Part shown: in pieces, positions 21,113-33,710 of the stretch
How positions within the stretch are numbered: position 1 is the stretch's first letter
Layout: each line of letters begins with the position of its first letter
NCBI RefSeq assembly: GCF_024323335.1
Contig: NC_066579.1
Location: forward strand, 248,303,575 to 248,367,574
DNA from: Lathyrus oleraceus
Taxonomy: Eukaryota > Streptophyta > Magnoliopsida > Fabales > Fabaceae
Reading direction: 5' to 3'
Length of the DNA stretch: 64,000 nucleotides
The notes under the pieces: model-generated
What the model was told of the DNA's origin: nothing
The model's database searches: none
What the model saw: only the letters and a program-made list of their open reading frames with translations
Made by a program: the position numbers and the translations under genes

Positions 21113-22851
21113 ATGGCCAACACCAATGGAAGAGATAGTTACAATGCTAAACCTCCAATCTTTGATGGAGAAAAATTTGATTATTGGAAAGATAGAATTG
21201 AAAGTGTTTTTCTTGGCTACGACGTTGATCTTTGGGACATAGTCACAATTGGCTACACACCACCTGTGACTGACGCAGGCGTTACCATTCCCAGAAGCAA
21301 AATGACAGATGATCAGAAGCGCGAATTCAAAAACCATCACAAAGCCAGAACGATACTACTAAATGCCATTTCCTACAATGAATATGAAAAGATCACAAAC
21401 AGGGAAATAACTAAAGGAATACTTTACTCCCTGAGGATGACCCACGAAGGAAATTCTCAAGTCAAAGAAACAAAAGCTCTGGCTCTAATTCAGAAATGTG
21501 AAGCCTTCAAAATGGAGGACGATGAAGCTGTAGAGGTAATGTTTTCTAGATTTCAAACTTTAATTGCAGGACTCAAAGTTCTGGACAAGGGCTACACAAC
21601 TGTAGATCATGTCAAAAAGATAGTCAGAAGTTTACCAAAGAAATGGAGACCCATGGTCATAGCTTTAAAGTTATCCAATGATCTGAACAATATCAGCCTT
21701 GAGGAACTCGTCAGTTCACTCAGAAGCCACGAGATAGAACTCAAGGAAGATGAACCTCAAAAGAAGATCAAGTCTGTAGCACTAAAGTCCAGATTTGAAA
21801 GACGCAAACCAGAAAGAAACAAAGCCTTCCAATCCCGAAGAATAAGACAATGACGACTCTGAAAAAGAAGACTTTGATGATGAAGAAGAGTTATCCCTTT
21901 TGACCAGAAGAGTTAAACAACTCTGGAGAAAAAGGAATGATAACTTCAGAAGACCAAGACCCAAGGGAGATCGCTCAAAATCAACTTCCAGAGGCAAGTC
22001 AAACAAAGAAATAACATGCTATGAATGTAAGGAAACAAGTCATTACATAAACGAATATCCCAAGCTGAAGAAAGAAAGCTTCAGAAGAGAGAATTTCAAG
22101 AAAAGTTCATTCAGAACCAAAAAGGGACTGATGGCCACCTGGGACGACAGTGGATCTGATTCATCTGAATCAGACTCTGAAGAACAGGCAAATGTTGCAT
22201 TCATGGCTACCACCTCCAGAAATACATCAGATGGAGAATCTGACTCTGAAGAGGTATTTTCTCATCTTTCTCGGTCTGACCTTGAATCATGCCTTTCTGA
22301 AACTCTAAACTCATATCAGAAACTTAAAAAAAAATTTAAGGCTTTAAAAGGAGTTCTTGAAAGAACAATCGAAGAATGTGATAAGCTTGAGATAACTTCT
22401 TCAGAACTAAAAGATGAAAATCAAACTTTGATAAAAGAAAGGGACCCCACAAATAAACAATGTTTAAAACTTGAAGAAGCACTATCTCAAGCCCCACAAA
22501 CTTCTAACACAATGAAATATGAATATGAAAAATATTTTCAAAAATTTCTGAAAAATGGGATAGTAAGGAGCAGAATGGCATCCATGATTTATGAAGTTAG
22601 TCAGAATAATAAAAGAGGAATAAGGTATGTCCCCAGTGAAGATAAATCTTCTACAGATGACAAACATAAATATCCTTTTTCTTATCACTACACACATACA
22701 CAAGCACAAAGTTTTGATAATGCTAGAAAACCTAAAGTTCTAAGAAACTCTAGAAAAACTAATCATAAAGGACCCAAAAGATTCTGCGTACCAAAGGATA
22801 AGATTGTTTATGTTGCAGATATCTTATGCAGCAAAGTTAAGACACCAATTA
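21113..22851 (+). pseudogene. gag: SIRE-2 gag
   Basis: The ATG at 21113 opens MANTNGRDSYNAKPPIFDG, the usual SIRE-type gag start. A UBN2-type gag core follows (KFDYWKDRIESVF, LKVLDKGYTTVDHVKKIVRS, LPKKWRP). The first frame breaks near 21840-21852; the protein continues in another frame (DDSEKEDFDDEEELSLLTRR at 21855) to 22868. The zinc knuckle CYECKETSHYINEY (about 22018-22060) has lost its last Cys (Tyr) and the usual Gly. The C-terminal region is Ser/Glu-rich and then helical (about 22290-22480). At least one frameshift separates gag from protease. Confidence 0.88.
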
Positions 22852-25824
22852 TGGTACCTGGACTCTGAATGTTCGTGACACATGACGGGAAGAAAGCATA
22901 TGTTCTAAAGCCTGGAAGACTCAAAGGCTCCAGAACTATTGGTAATGGAACTCTTCCCTCTATATCTGATGTTCTCTATGTAGAAGGATTAATGCATAAT
23001 CTGTTATGAATAAGTCAATTAAGTGATAACGGTTATGATGTAATCTTCAATAAAGAAAAATATAAAGCAATTAATCAGAACAATGGAACAATCCTATTCA
23101 CCGGTAAGAGGAAAAACAATATTTACAAGATAAATCTTTCAGACCTAAAAGAACAAAACGTAAAATGCCTGATGTCTGTTCATGAAGAGCAATGGGTATG
23201 GCATAGACGCTTGGGCCACATTAGCATGAGAAAACTCTCTCAGCTAAATAAACTCAAGTTAGTCATAGGCCTACCAAAACTGAAGTATTCTTCAGAAACT
23301 CTATGCAAGGCATGTCAGAAAGGTAAATTTTCAAAAACATCTTTCAAAAAGAAAAATATTGTTTCTACCTCTAAGCCTCTGGAACTTCTTCACAATGACC
23401 TATTTGGGCCTGTTAAGATAGCGTCAGTCAATGGAAAGAAGTATGGACTGGTTATTATTGATGACTTTAGTCGTTGGACATGGGTAAAATTGCTAAAGCA
23501 CAAGAGTGAGTCTCACCCTGTATTCACTAGCTTCTGTTCCAAAGTGCAAAACGAATTTGACTCTAAAATCATTAGAGTCAGAAGTGATCATGGTGGAGAA
23601 TTTTATAATAAATTTTTTGAGGAACTATTTGATTCTAATGGAATATCCCATGATTTCTCCTGTCCTAGAACTCCACAACAAAATGGAGTTGTAGAGAGGA
23701 AGAATAGGACACTCAAAGAGATGACCAGAACCATGATCAATGAAACAAATGTGGCTAAGCTCTTTTGGGCTGAAGCACTAAATATAACGTGTTATATTCA
23801 GAATAGAATCTCTATAAGACCTATTCTGGAAAAGACTCTCTATGAACTGTGTAAGAGAAGAAAACCCAACATTTCCTATTTCCATCCTTTTGGATGCTCT
23901 TGCTTTATTCTGAATACTAAAGAACATCTGAACAAGTTTGATTCAAAAGCACAAAAAGGTATTATATTAGGATACTCATAACACTCTAAAGGCTACAAAG
24001 TATACAACACAGAAACCAAAGTTGTGGAAGAATCAATCCATGTTAGATTTGATGATAAGCTTGATCCTAAAAAGTCAAAGCTAGTTGAAAAACTTGCAGA
24101 TTTGAAGATCACTCCTGCAGATTCTGACGAAAAGACTAAAGCACAAGAAGTATAGACAAAAACCAGATGAATCTTAAGCCTCAACCATCCAGAAGAAATC
24201 AAGAAGTCATCCCAACATCTCTGAAGATTTGATTATGGGAAACAAGGATGAACTTGTCAGAACTAGGTCAACATTCAAAGTATCTGAAGAAACTCCTTTA
24301 GGATTAGTGTCTCTAATCGAACATTCTTCCTGTGATGAGGCACTTCAAGACAGTGACTGGGATCTGACTATGAAAGAAGAGCTAGATCAATTCTCAAAGA
24401 ATGACGTCTGGGACCTTGTTCCAAAGCCAAAAGGAACTCACAGTATTGGAACCAGATGGGTGTTCAGAAATAAACTGAACGAAAGAGGAGAAGTTGTCAG
24501 AAATAAAGCACGACTTGTGGCACAAGGGTACAGTCAACAAGAAGGCATTGACTACAATGAAACCTTTGCCCCAGTCGCCAGGTTAGAATCTATTCGCTTA
24601 CTTGTTTCATTTGCTGTAAATCACTCAATCAAACTATATCAAATGGACGTCAAGAGTGCATTTCTTAATGGTTATATATCAGAAGAAGTTTATGTCAATC
24701 AACCTCCAGGTTTTGAAAATTCTAAATGTCCATAACACGTTTTTAAACTTAAGAAATCACTGTACGGTTTAAAACAAACTCCTAGAGCATGGTATGAAAG
24801 ACTAAGCAATTTTCTTCTAGAACATGACTTTATTAGAGGAAAGGTTGACTCTACACTCTTCTGTAAAAACATTAGAAATGATCTCATGATATGCCAGATA
24901 TATGTTGATGACATTATTTTTGGTTCAGCTAACCCTTTTGTATGTCAAGAATTCTCTGAGCTAATGCAGGCAGAATTTGAAATGAACTTAATGCAAGAAC
25001 TAAAGTTCTTTCTGGAGATTCAAATAAATCAAGCTTCAGAAGCTACCTACGTCTATCAAAGTAAATACATAAAAGACATTCTGAATAAGTTCAAAATGGC
25101 TGAATGCAAACCTGCTAAGACACCTATGCATCCAACCTACATTCTGGAAAAAGAAGAAATTAGTCAGAAGGTTTATCAGAAGCTCTATCGTGGTATGATA
25201 GGCTCTCTTCTCTATTTGACAGCTACACGTCCTGATATTCTATTTAGTGTATGCCTTTGTGCTAGATTCCAATCAGATCCTAGATAATCTCATTTAACAG
25301 CTGTTAAAAGAATCCTCAGGTATTTGAAAGGAACCCTTAACCAGGGCTTGATGTATGAGAAAACATCAGAGTATAGACTTTCTGGTTATTGTGATGCAGA
25401 TTACGCAGGGGACAGAATGGAACGTAAAAGTACATCTGGGAACTGTCAGTTCTTAGGAAATAATCTTATATCTTAGGCCAGTAAAAGGCAATCAACCATA
25501 GCTCTGTCCACTGCAGAAGCAGAATATATATCAGCGTCACTATGCACTACTCAGATGCTCTGGATGAAGAATCAACTTGAAGACCTTCGGATCTTTGAGA
25601 GTAACGTTCCTATTTTCTGTGATAATACTGCTGCCATTTGTTTAAGTAAGAATCATATTCTGCATTCCAGAGCCAAGCACATAGAAATAAAACATCATTT
25701 CATTAGAGACTGTGTTCCGAAAGGGGTAATCACTTTAAAATTTATTGATACAGACCATCAATGGGCTGACATTTTTACCAAACCCCTCGCTGAAGATAGA
25801 TTCTCCTTCATCTTGAAAAATTAA
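22852..25824 (+). pseudogene. pol: SIRE-2 pol: protease, integrase, RT, RNase H
   Basis: The protease starts at WYLDSECS, where the family has DSG: the Gly is Glu here and the next Arg codon is TGA. Gag-pre-integrase and the zinc-binding part follow (HRRLGH, CKACQKGK, about 23200-23330). The integrase core has HNDLFGP, RSDHGGEFYN and GVVERKN, so all three acidic residues remain. RT contains [33 protein letters not shown] and the catalytic YVDDIIFG near 24901. RNase H has YCDADYAGD, STAEAEYIS, CDNTAAICLSKN and KHIEIKHHFIRD, ending at 25824. Stops or frameshifts occur near 22876, 22905, 23979, 24156, 24733, 25285 and 25476. Confidence 0.92.
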
Positions 25825-26404
25825 ACATTCAAATTTGTCCAGAATGAAATGTGCCTCTGAAATAGCAAAATAAAACTCTGAAGTAAACATCTGGAATCTG
25901 TATCTGACTCTAATGCTACTACCAGTTAGAAGCTATATGAATCAGAAATCCTCAGGATCCAACCCTTTGGTATTCCTGAAGATCAGATAAAGTAACATGT
26001 GGGACCTCTTGCGTCTAAACTTGGAACTTCTAGACACCTGTCTAGTAGAAATCCAGAGACAGACTCTTGAAATCTCATCGAGCAGTGTGCTGATATGGGG
26101 ATTAAACCTCCATCATGGGCTGTAATCATTCTCCTCCAAACGTGCTTACTTGGTTAACGTGTTGTATTTAATGTTTTAGCAGTTAAAAATCTATCATTAC
26201 TGTCGTTTTGCATGCATCCTCATAGGTATAAGTTCATTTCACACACTACATTTACACACTTTACACTCACGACCACACTAAAACCCTCTCTCTCTCTCTC
26301 TCTCTCTCCCTCTCTCTCTTTCTTAGTTCTTCATCATCCTAAAGGTTTCGACAGTTTTCATCAAGTTCTTCATCCTTCAAACTTCATCTTCAATTGTATT
26401 CTTC
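25825..26404 (+). other. Spacer between pol and the env-like ORF
   Basis: 580 bp without an ORF. It includes a (CT)n tract at 26285-26319 shortly before the start of the env-like ORF. CT-rich tracts often lie in plant 5' leaders, and SIRE-type env-like ORFs may be expressed from a subgenomic RNA; neither is shown by sequence alone. Confidence 0.6.
26285..26319. repeat. (CT)n microsatellite
   Basis: Near-continuous CT units with one CCC interruption, 86 bp before the env-like ATG. Confidence 0.9.
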
Positions 26405-28821
26405 ATGGATGCTCAACAACAGTCCGTCTACAACTTCTCTCAACAAATGAACTCATCGGAGCAAACACCCATTTCTACTCAACAAGCTACAACAATCTCC
26501 AGCGTCGTCTCAACCCCAATCTAGAGGGAACCACATATCCTCGACCGTGAACCTCACATTCACCTACCAACACCATTTGAAAAACTGGAAGTACTATGTG
26601 AGTCGCTAGTGGACTTTGAAAACATGAAGAAGAATGGCGTAGACCTAACTGAAGAGTTGAGAATGCAAGGGTGGGAAACCTATTTTCAACGGCTCTATGG
26701 CCCTGTGTACATAAATCTGGTGAAGGAGTTCTGGCGTGTCGCAGACTCAGATGATCACTACATTGTCTCCTATGTTCTGGGGGTCAAAATAGTCATCATT
26801 GAGAAATCCATTGCCTCTCTTCTAAACATGGAGATGACAGGAGGAAGACGCATCTACAACATAAACCCTAGGGAAAAATACTTATCCCAGGAAATCAACC
26901 CTACTATATTTCAATAGAGTGTTGAAGGCAAGCATTCCAAGAACAAGGAGCTACATCAGAACCTCTGTGTCTAGTTGAAGATCATCTTATGAACCATTCA
27001 TTATTGACCTGCATCAAAATATTTTGACTACATCAACACAGATCAGAAGTGTATCATGTACTGCATTCACAAGGGGCTAAAACTCTGTCTACCAGCATTG
27101 CTCTTCAAGTATCTCAGAGACTCTGTTAAAGACACCAGAAACAACATGAAGACCAGAAACTACATCCTTTTGGGGAGACTTATATCATATGTGTTGATTG
27201 AGAGTGGCTTAATGGATCACTTGATTCAGCTCAGTGAAGAGCATGGGGATCATTGATCAAGTCAGAGCTAAACCAATGCTTGACACGTCCTGGGAAGCAC
27301 TCAGGGATTCAGAGGGAGATTTCCAACGGACTCCACCTATTCTCCAAGATTGACCCTTTAGAGGTAGTAGCTTACTATCTACAGGACCTTGCCAATCAAG
27401 GGGTGGACATCTCTGACTTCACAGTGGACTGGCTACCTGAGCATCCACCAAACGTCACGAAGAGGATGCGAGAGCCCTCTGAGAAGTCCAAGAAGGCTAA
27501 GAAAGCAAGGCTGAGAGAATCCTCTAGGTCAAGACCTCTAGTCCCTCTAGCTGGATCTCCAAGTAAGTCTACACCTCTCTCTCGCACTGTTAAAATAAAA
27601 CATGTTGCTTCTTCTCTTCCCCCAAACCACCCCAATATACACCACCTCTGAAACTCCTCCCTCAATCACCAGAAACTCTAACCCACCCTCACTTAAATTC
27701 AACCTTGCTACCACCACACTACCCGTTTCTGAAGGAGAAATGCTGAATGAAACTACTTCACCATCATCATCACCGTCTCCACAATCCCCACCATACTACG
27801 TACTCTCCTCTAATAACGAACAATCTGACCCCAATCCCCCACTCTGGCTCAACTACAAGCCTGTGCTCTGGCCTCTCAATAACCATCACACTCTGAACCT
27901 GAATTAGAAGTCACTTCCCCACCTCCTGAACATCCAAATCCAACTACATATGAACAACCTCAAACACCACCACCTGCACAACAACCAAATCCACCTCTTG
28001 AACAACCAGTCAACTCTGAACCGCAACCAACCCACTCACCATTTGAACCAAACCCACAACCTGAACAAACAACACAATCACCCTCTGCCATTCCCACACC
28101 CACAACTTTCGTTACCTCCATAGCTCCCACACTAAATCTTAGTGCCCCAAACTCACATTCTCCATCCTCCCTAGCATCTGACACTGAATCAGAGACAACC
28201 CTCCCTACCCTAGAAGAAGCAATACAGGTTTTTGCAGAGTCTTCAGTAGAGAAGATCAAGTCTCTGACGATCAATTCTGGCATCAGTGATGATCCCTCTA
28301 AAGTAAGGATCCACTAGAATAGAGTAATCAGTTGGATGACCTATGAAGCCTTCAAACTGAAAGGCCTCTCTAAACAAGTCTGCAACGACTTCATTAGAGA
28401 TGCTTGTATTACGCTTCAAGAGTGCTTGGCCAGAGAGGCCGAGGAACGAGCTAGGAAGGAAGATGAAGAGAAAGCACGCCAAGAAGAAGAACTGCGGATC
28501 AGAGAATCTAAAGAGAAGGTTGCTTCTAATGTTGCTGCTGCTGCAGTTGCTGCTAAGGCTGAGGCAAAAGCTAAAGCTGAAGCTGAAGAAGCAGCTCATA
28601 TTGCTGCAGAAGAAACTGCCAAGGCCAAAGCTGATGCACTGACTCAGGGGGAGCACTCCAACTCTGGGTTCCTCCCTCTGGTCTTGAAGACTCTGGATGA
28701 ACTGCAGAAAGAACAACAAGTGGTTCGGGCTAGGCTGGATCAACAGAATTCTGTCAACAACAACATTCAGAACATGTTGTCTCAGCTGCTCCAAAGGATG
28801 CCTCTGCCCCCAAACCCTTAG
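26405..28821 (+). pseudogene. SIRE-2 env-like 3' ORF
   Basis: The ATG at 26405 opens MDAQQQSVYNFSQQ, in frame with the segments at 26609 and 27056. The N-terminal globular part (about 26580-27460) includes GWETYFQRLYGPVYINLVKE and LGRLISYVLIESGLMDHLIQ, a segment often annotated only as a plant-transposon domain. A basic KKAKKAR stretch (about 27490) may be a nuclear signal. A long Pro/Ser/Glu-rich linker (27600-28230) and an Ala/Glu/Lys coiled coil (28400-28640) precede the terminus PLPPNP at 28821. In-frame TAG near 26522 and 26915, further stops, and a frameshift near 27250 inactivate it. No signal peptide or membrane segment was seen, so env-like describes position only. Confidence 0.82.
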
Positions 28822-29228
28822 GCACCTAGGATATTTGCTTGTTTCCTTTCTGATTTGATGTTTCTTTTTGCTTTATGATATCTGCCTTCTGTGTTGCTTC
28901 TTTGCACCTACTCTTTTTATCAATATCATTTTTTTGCTATGTCTTTTTGATTCTGACAAAAAGGGGGAGAACTAAAACAACTCTGATGGAAACAAAACTA
29001 AATCCTCTCAAAGCACTGCAAATATTATTTAAAAATCATTATTAAACCAATGACTGAAGATATGCAGGAAAGTAGCTAAAGCACAAAACCAAGGAAGGTC
29101 CGGTAAGAACTTCTGATTAATTTAAGGATCTAACTCAGGGGGAGTCCTTTTCCTTATCTGATCTGAAAATTTCTGTACTGTTTCACCTTTACTGTGTATT
29201 GTTTTGTCATCATCAAAAAGGGGGAGAT
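28822..29228 (+). other. SIRE-2 3' UTR and polypurine tract
   Basis: Non-coding. AAAAAGGGGGAGA occurs near 28959-28971 and at 29215-29227; the latter abuts the LTR. A third GGGGGAG at about 29139-29145 matches the triplet arrangement in SIRE-1. Confidence 0.85.
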
Positions 29229-30233
29229 TGTAAGAACAAAGTTGGTTCTACAATGTACTAAGATTTTGATGATAACAAAGGATGAAACAAAAATGGTACC
29301 CTAACGAAATTTTTCTTAAGTGTGCAGGACTCTGATCAAACAATCAGATAAATAAAAGCATCAGGTACAGAATCCAGCAATTAGATACTAACTCAGAGGA
29401 AACGCGTATAGAAGGTTCTGACTCTGATCAACGCAGGTACTAGCAACATAGAAAGAAGTCAGAAACTCTATTAAAGAAGATTGAATCCAGACTCTGAATC
29501 TGAAGAAGTCAAGAGTATAGAGAAACTCTGACTTGGTCAGATAGAAGCAACCTCTAAAGTTTGAACTCTGACTAACTAGACTCTGATACAGATTCACTAG
29601 CTCAGAACGCGTAACCATGAAGAAATCTATTTTTAGAAAGAAACTATTTCTAAAAGAAAAGTATAACGTGCTCAAAATTGTTTTAGAAAGAAACAAGGAG
29701 AGTAATGACAATAAACATTCTTCAATGACCAAGATCGTGTCATCACTCAACGATTCTCTCAAACTCCTATATAAAGGACGAAATACTTCACAAGAGGACA
29801 CACCAGAGACACAGAAGAATACAACAACTCTCATTCATCCTCCCTTACGTTTTCATGAGTTGCTGCTCTTACGTGAACAACTGTTGTTTTTATAACTCTA
29901 TAATATTTGCTTTTTGTTAGATGCATGTTGCATTACAATCATATTTTTGTTAAGATACTTCCTCAAGTGACTCTGTGCAGTCTGAATACTTGAGAGGGCA
30001 AAGGGATTATTCTCTTAGACAGTTGTTTGTGTAATCTTTCAAGATTAGTGGATTAAGTCCTTTTTGAAGGCGAAATCACCTTGGCCGGGTGGACTGAAGT
30101 AGCTTTAAATTTCAAGCGAACGAGTATAAAATTCTGTGTAAATCTGTTTTTATTTTGTGTGTGTTCGAACTATCAAAAAGATTTTAATTTCCAAAATAAT
30201 TCAAACCCCATTTCTTGTTCTTCTCTACCTTCA
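29229..30233 (+). repeat. 3' LTR of SIRE-2 (1005 bp)
   Basis: TGTAAGAACAAAGTTGG to CTACCTTCA, followed by the CAGTC duplication. TATA at 29768-29775 and the conserved block at 30047-30104. Confidence 0.95.
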
Positions 30234-30238
30234 CAGTC
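30234..30238. repeat. Target-site duplication CAGTC, right of SIRE-2
   Basis: Matches 20018-20022 exactly. The interrupted leader of element B resumes here. Confidence 0.95.
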
Positions 30239-30590
30239 ATCCTAACCTGTAGTATTTGATATATGGGATCAAGACACTGGGGAATTTTTAGAATATGATC
30301 TATAAGTTTGGAATTGTTCTTAACCCGATTCCATGCTCATGACTCACAACAAACCCTTTTATTCTTGGTTGATCCGATCAAGTCTTGTCAATATTAATGG
30401 AACTTGAGTGTTGATAAGGTGAAAACCATAATCCACCAAAATGGATGATTGATCTTGATCATGACTTGACCTTTATTTGTGTTTTCCTTGTGTGTGATTG
30501 TTGAATTCGTGCATACATGCACATCATAACATTCATCATAGAAAATAAATTCCAGGGAACTAAGGTCTTATTTGCAAATATTTTCTGACC
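30239..30590 (+). other. Leader of element B, right part
   Basis: 352 bp of non-coding sequence between SIRE-2 and the ORF1 start. Together with 19690-20022 it resembles the long Ogre leader. No PBS or other site was recognised. Confidence 0.6.
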
Positions 30591-32216
30591 ATGGATTATG
30601 AACGAAGGAACATTAAGAAGTACAGTTTCAAATGTCCTGATTTGAAAGAGCTAATGAAGTTGTCATCCTTTGTATTAGATCCCTTGTAATTCAAGAAACA
30701 TCATGGGAAGCTCTTATCCGTGTTATCTACTGATATGGTGGAAGGACTTCTGAGTGTTTTCGTTCAGTTTTATGACCCTCTTTATCGGTGTTGCACATTT
30801 CCAGACTATCAGCTTGGGACCATGTCGGAGGAGTATGCCCATCTCTTGGGTATACCCGTATATGACAAGGTACCTTTCAATGGATTGAAGGAGAATACCA
30901 GATCTCATGTCATTGCCGAAGCTCTTCATCTGAAGAAATATGAGATTGATGCTCATATGGTGAAGAAAGGAGGACTTCTTGGGTTGACTTATGAGTTTCT
31001 CATTGGTAGAGCTATTGTTTTTGCTCAAGCTGGTAGCATGGATGATTTTAAGGCTATCTTGGTATTGCTCATTTATGGCTTGATGTTGATCCCTAATATT
31101 GACAGTTTTGTTGATGTTAACGCCATTAGAACTTTCTTGATTGAGAATCCTGTTCTGACTCTGTTGGGGGACATGGATTTCTCTTTGTATTTGAGGAATT
31201 CTAAAGGTGGTGGGACTATTGTGTGATGTGTTCCTCTCCTATACAAGTGCTTTATTTCACACATGCATCAGACACCTGCTTTCATGGAGAACCAACAATG
31301 TCTATGATGGTCCCAGAGACTTATGTCTCTCACTAATGATGATATTATTTTACATGATTCTGCATTATGTAGCTTGGAAATTATTGATAGTTGTGGTGAG
31401 TTCTTTAACGTGCCTCTGATTAGTACGCAATGAGGAATCATCTACAACCCAACATTGGCCCGTCGTCAGCTTGGGTTCCCCTTGAGAGATAAGCTTAATA
31501 ATGTTCAGTTAGAGGGCCTATTTTATCAAGAGGGTAAAGATTCCCAACTTTTGAAGAGTAGAATGGTGCGTGCTTGGCGCAATGTGCATAAGAAAGGAAG
31601 ATCCGAGCTTGGTCCAAGCAACTGTATAACTTTGGAACTTTACACTATTTGGGTGAAGAAGAGAGCTTTGGAGCTGAAGATGTCGTATGCTTATGAAAGA
31701 CCAATGTCTGTGGTTATGGATGAGCCATCAACTCTCCCTAACCAAGATGTAGAGGAGTTGGAAGACGCACTTACCTAGATGAAGCAAGAGAGAGATTTGT
31801 GGGAAGAGAGGTTCCATGCTTTAAACCAAAAGCATGAGGAGTTGCGAGCTGAGTCGAAAGACAAAGATGCGCTTATTAAGATTCTTGAAGATCATGCAGT
31901 AAAGAGACAGAGAGAACCAGAGGGTTTAGGTACGTCTAGTATACCTCAGCCTTCCGGTGCTTGGAAGAAGATTGTTGATCAACTTATTCTCGAGAAGGCT
32001 CATATAAAGACATCATTTGAGTCTGAGATTCGATGCATCCGAAGGAAGTATGCCCGCATATCCAGATCATCATATACAATTGCTAGGGATCCTTATGATA
32101 ATAGTTTCCTTTTCTCCTGTATTTGTACTTTGGTTTCTAAAAATGTACTCAATGTAATCCTTCCAAATTTTATGAATAAAAAGAGATTTTATGGTCAACA
32201 GAATTGTTATTATTGA
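30591..32216 (+). pseudogene. Ogre ORF1 protein of element B
   Basis: Ogre elements carry an extra ORF1 of unknown function upstream of gag. The ATG at 30591 opens MDYERRNIKKYSFKCPDLKE, and the frame continues after a TAA at 30687 into the long open stretch at 30720-31226 (FPDYQLGTMSEEYAHLLGIP, LHLKKYEIDAHMVKKGG, LLIYGLMLIPNIDSFVD). This part looks like the plant mobile-domain-like region of retrotransposon ORF1 proteins. A second part (31455-31778) has RRQLGFPLRDK and TLELYTIWVKKRALELKM. A C-terminal coiled coil follows (about 31779-31920: MKQERDLWEERFHALNQKHE). Stops at 31224 and 31776 and a frameshift between them inactivate it. Confidence 0.8.
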
Positions 32217-32410
32217 TATTTGTTATTACTAATTGAAATATATTTGCAAATAAAATTTCATATGTTCTTTGAAATTAAAATAAAAAACATTGCATTTGAT
32301 GCATCATTTGCATAGCAAGTTTCTTTCGCCAGGTGTCTTATCAGTTCTTCTTATGTGGATCGGCCAATCTGCCTCATCCTTACAACACCCGAGATAATCA
32401 TTTGAAAAGA

Positions 32411-32601
32411 ATGGAGCACCTCGAGCAAGATAGAAGAGAACTGAAAGATGAGATCACCAGACTCACAACCCTGATGGAGTCTGTGATAGCTGCTCACAAT
32501 CAACAATCTCCACCTCTCGCAACTCCTCCTCCTTAGAGGACTGTCATCTCATAGATTACTTCATCAATTGTTCTTGTGGCAGCTAGCCAGTCTATGCCTA
32601 T
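32411..32601 (+). pseudogene. gag: Gag of element B, N-terminal part
   Basis: The ATG at 32411 opens MEHLEQDRRELKDEITRLTT, a coiled-coil start like the one in gag A. In-frame stops lie near 32534 and 32549. The frame is cut at about 32601 by LTR G and resumes after 38445. The 200 bp between ORF1 and this start contain no other feature. Confidence 0.75.
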
Positions 32602-33647
32602 TGTTGTACCCCAAAATTTACCCTCAATTTTTTCCTATCTCCATCCAACCACTTGACTTGGGGATCAATTACATACATTAATACCTCATGCATAAGCATC
32701 ATTCATTCCATTAAGGGATCACTATAGATTCGAAATTCTTGGCTTGTGAAGCTAGGGTTTGCTTGTGTGTCAACTTGAAAGGTGGGGCTTGGATTTGCAC
32801 CAAAGGGACTTTCAAAACCCTAACTTCTTGATGATGGAGGTATGGGTTCAACAAGGGAATTTTCAGGAAGTCCTCAAGGCTTGCTAACCCTAATGCTTGA
32901 GGATATGGTCATAAAGCTTTGGATTTGATTGTGAAGCATCTTGATTGATTGAAAGATCTTGGCATACCTCAGATAATCCCAACCAAGGAGGATTTGGTAT
33001 AAAGGTATCTTGTAACCTGACTGTTCATCTAGATGGTCTTCAAAACCCTAATTCCACCCAATTCATCACCCATTGTGTGCTTGACATTCTTGCTTGGTCA
33101 TTGTCCCTCATAAACCCATATATTGGGTTTATTCATGTTGATTTTGGTTATCTGTGCTAAAGGCCATTGGTCATCTGTGCTTAAGGCCATTGGTCCTAGC
33201 CCAAGTCTTTGGTCCTATGAGTTCCATCCTTTGCTTATATCCCATGGTACTTAATTTGTATATTTCAAGTGTCTAGCCTTCGATTTGATTGGTTTCATCT
33301 AGTGGAGTCTATCGAAGTCGATTTCATGACATTTTCAATGCTTAGTGTTTGGTTCATGGATCCTTGGTTCATGTTCATCATTGTCTATACAAGTCAAGTT
33401 TATTCATGTTATTGGTTTATTCAAGTCATTCATGTCATATTCTTGGTTCATTTCAATCATGTCCATTCAAGATCAAGTCAAAGCCAATTTCAATCCATTA
33501 CAATCCATTTACAAGGCAATACATTCGAGGTTCATGTCTATTCAAATTCCAAATTCAATTCATTTCTTAAACACCAATTTCCATTCAAATAACCATCTAT
33601 AGTCCATTGCAATTCTCATTACATCCAAAAAAGAACAAAAATTACAT

Positions 33648-33710
33648 GTTGACCAAATGTTGACTTTGTTCAACGGTTGACTTTTTGGTCAACTTTGACC
33701 AAAGTCAACC
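33648..33710 (+). promoter_or_regulatory. Palindromic W-box cluster in LTR G
   Basis: TTGACC, TTGACT and their complements recur. GGTTGACTTTTTGGTCA and TGACCAAAGTCAACC form an inverted repeat with a 2-nt bulge (33675-33710). The TTGACY core is the WRKY W-box. It lies about 1.05 kb into the LTR. Confidence 0.45.

Larger units (their letters stand above)
20023..30233 (+). mobile_element. Complete SIRE/Maximus-type Ty1/copia element (SIRE-2, 10211 bp)
   Basis: Two LTRs of about 1 kb, a tRNA-iMet PBS, gag, protease, integrase, RT, RNase H, an env-like ORF, a polypurine tract and perfect 5-bp target duplications. The domain order (integrase before RT) is Ty1/copia. The large 3' ORF after RNase H and the size are typical of the SIRE/Maximus lineage. 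All ORFs carry stops or frameshifts, so it cannot move on its own. The first 250 bp of the two LTRs differ at about a dozen positions plus a 4-bp indel by eye, so the insertion is not recent. Confidence 0.95.

Noticed and set aside
26405..28821. True viral envelope protein
   Set aside because: No signal peptide, transmembrane segment or fusion-like motif is visible. The name env-like is used only for position.
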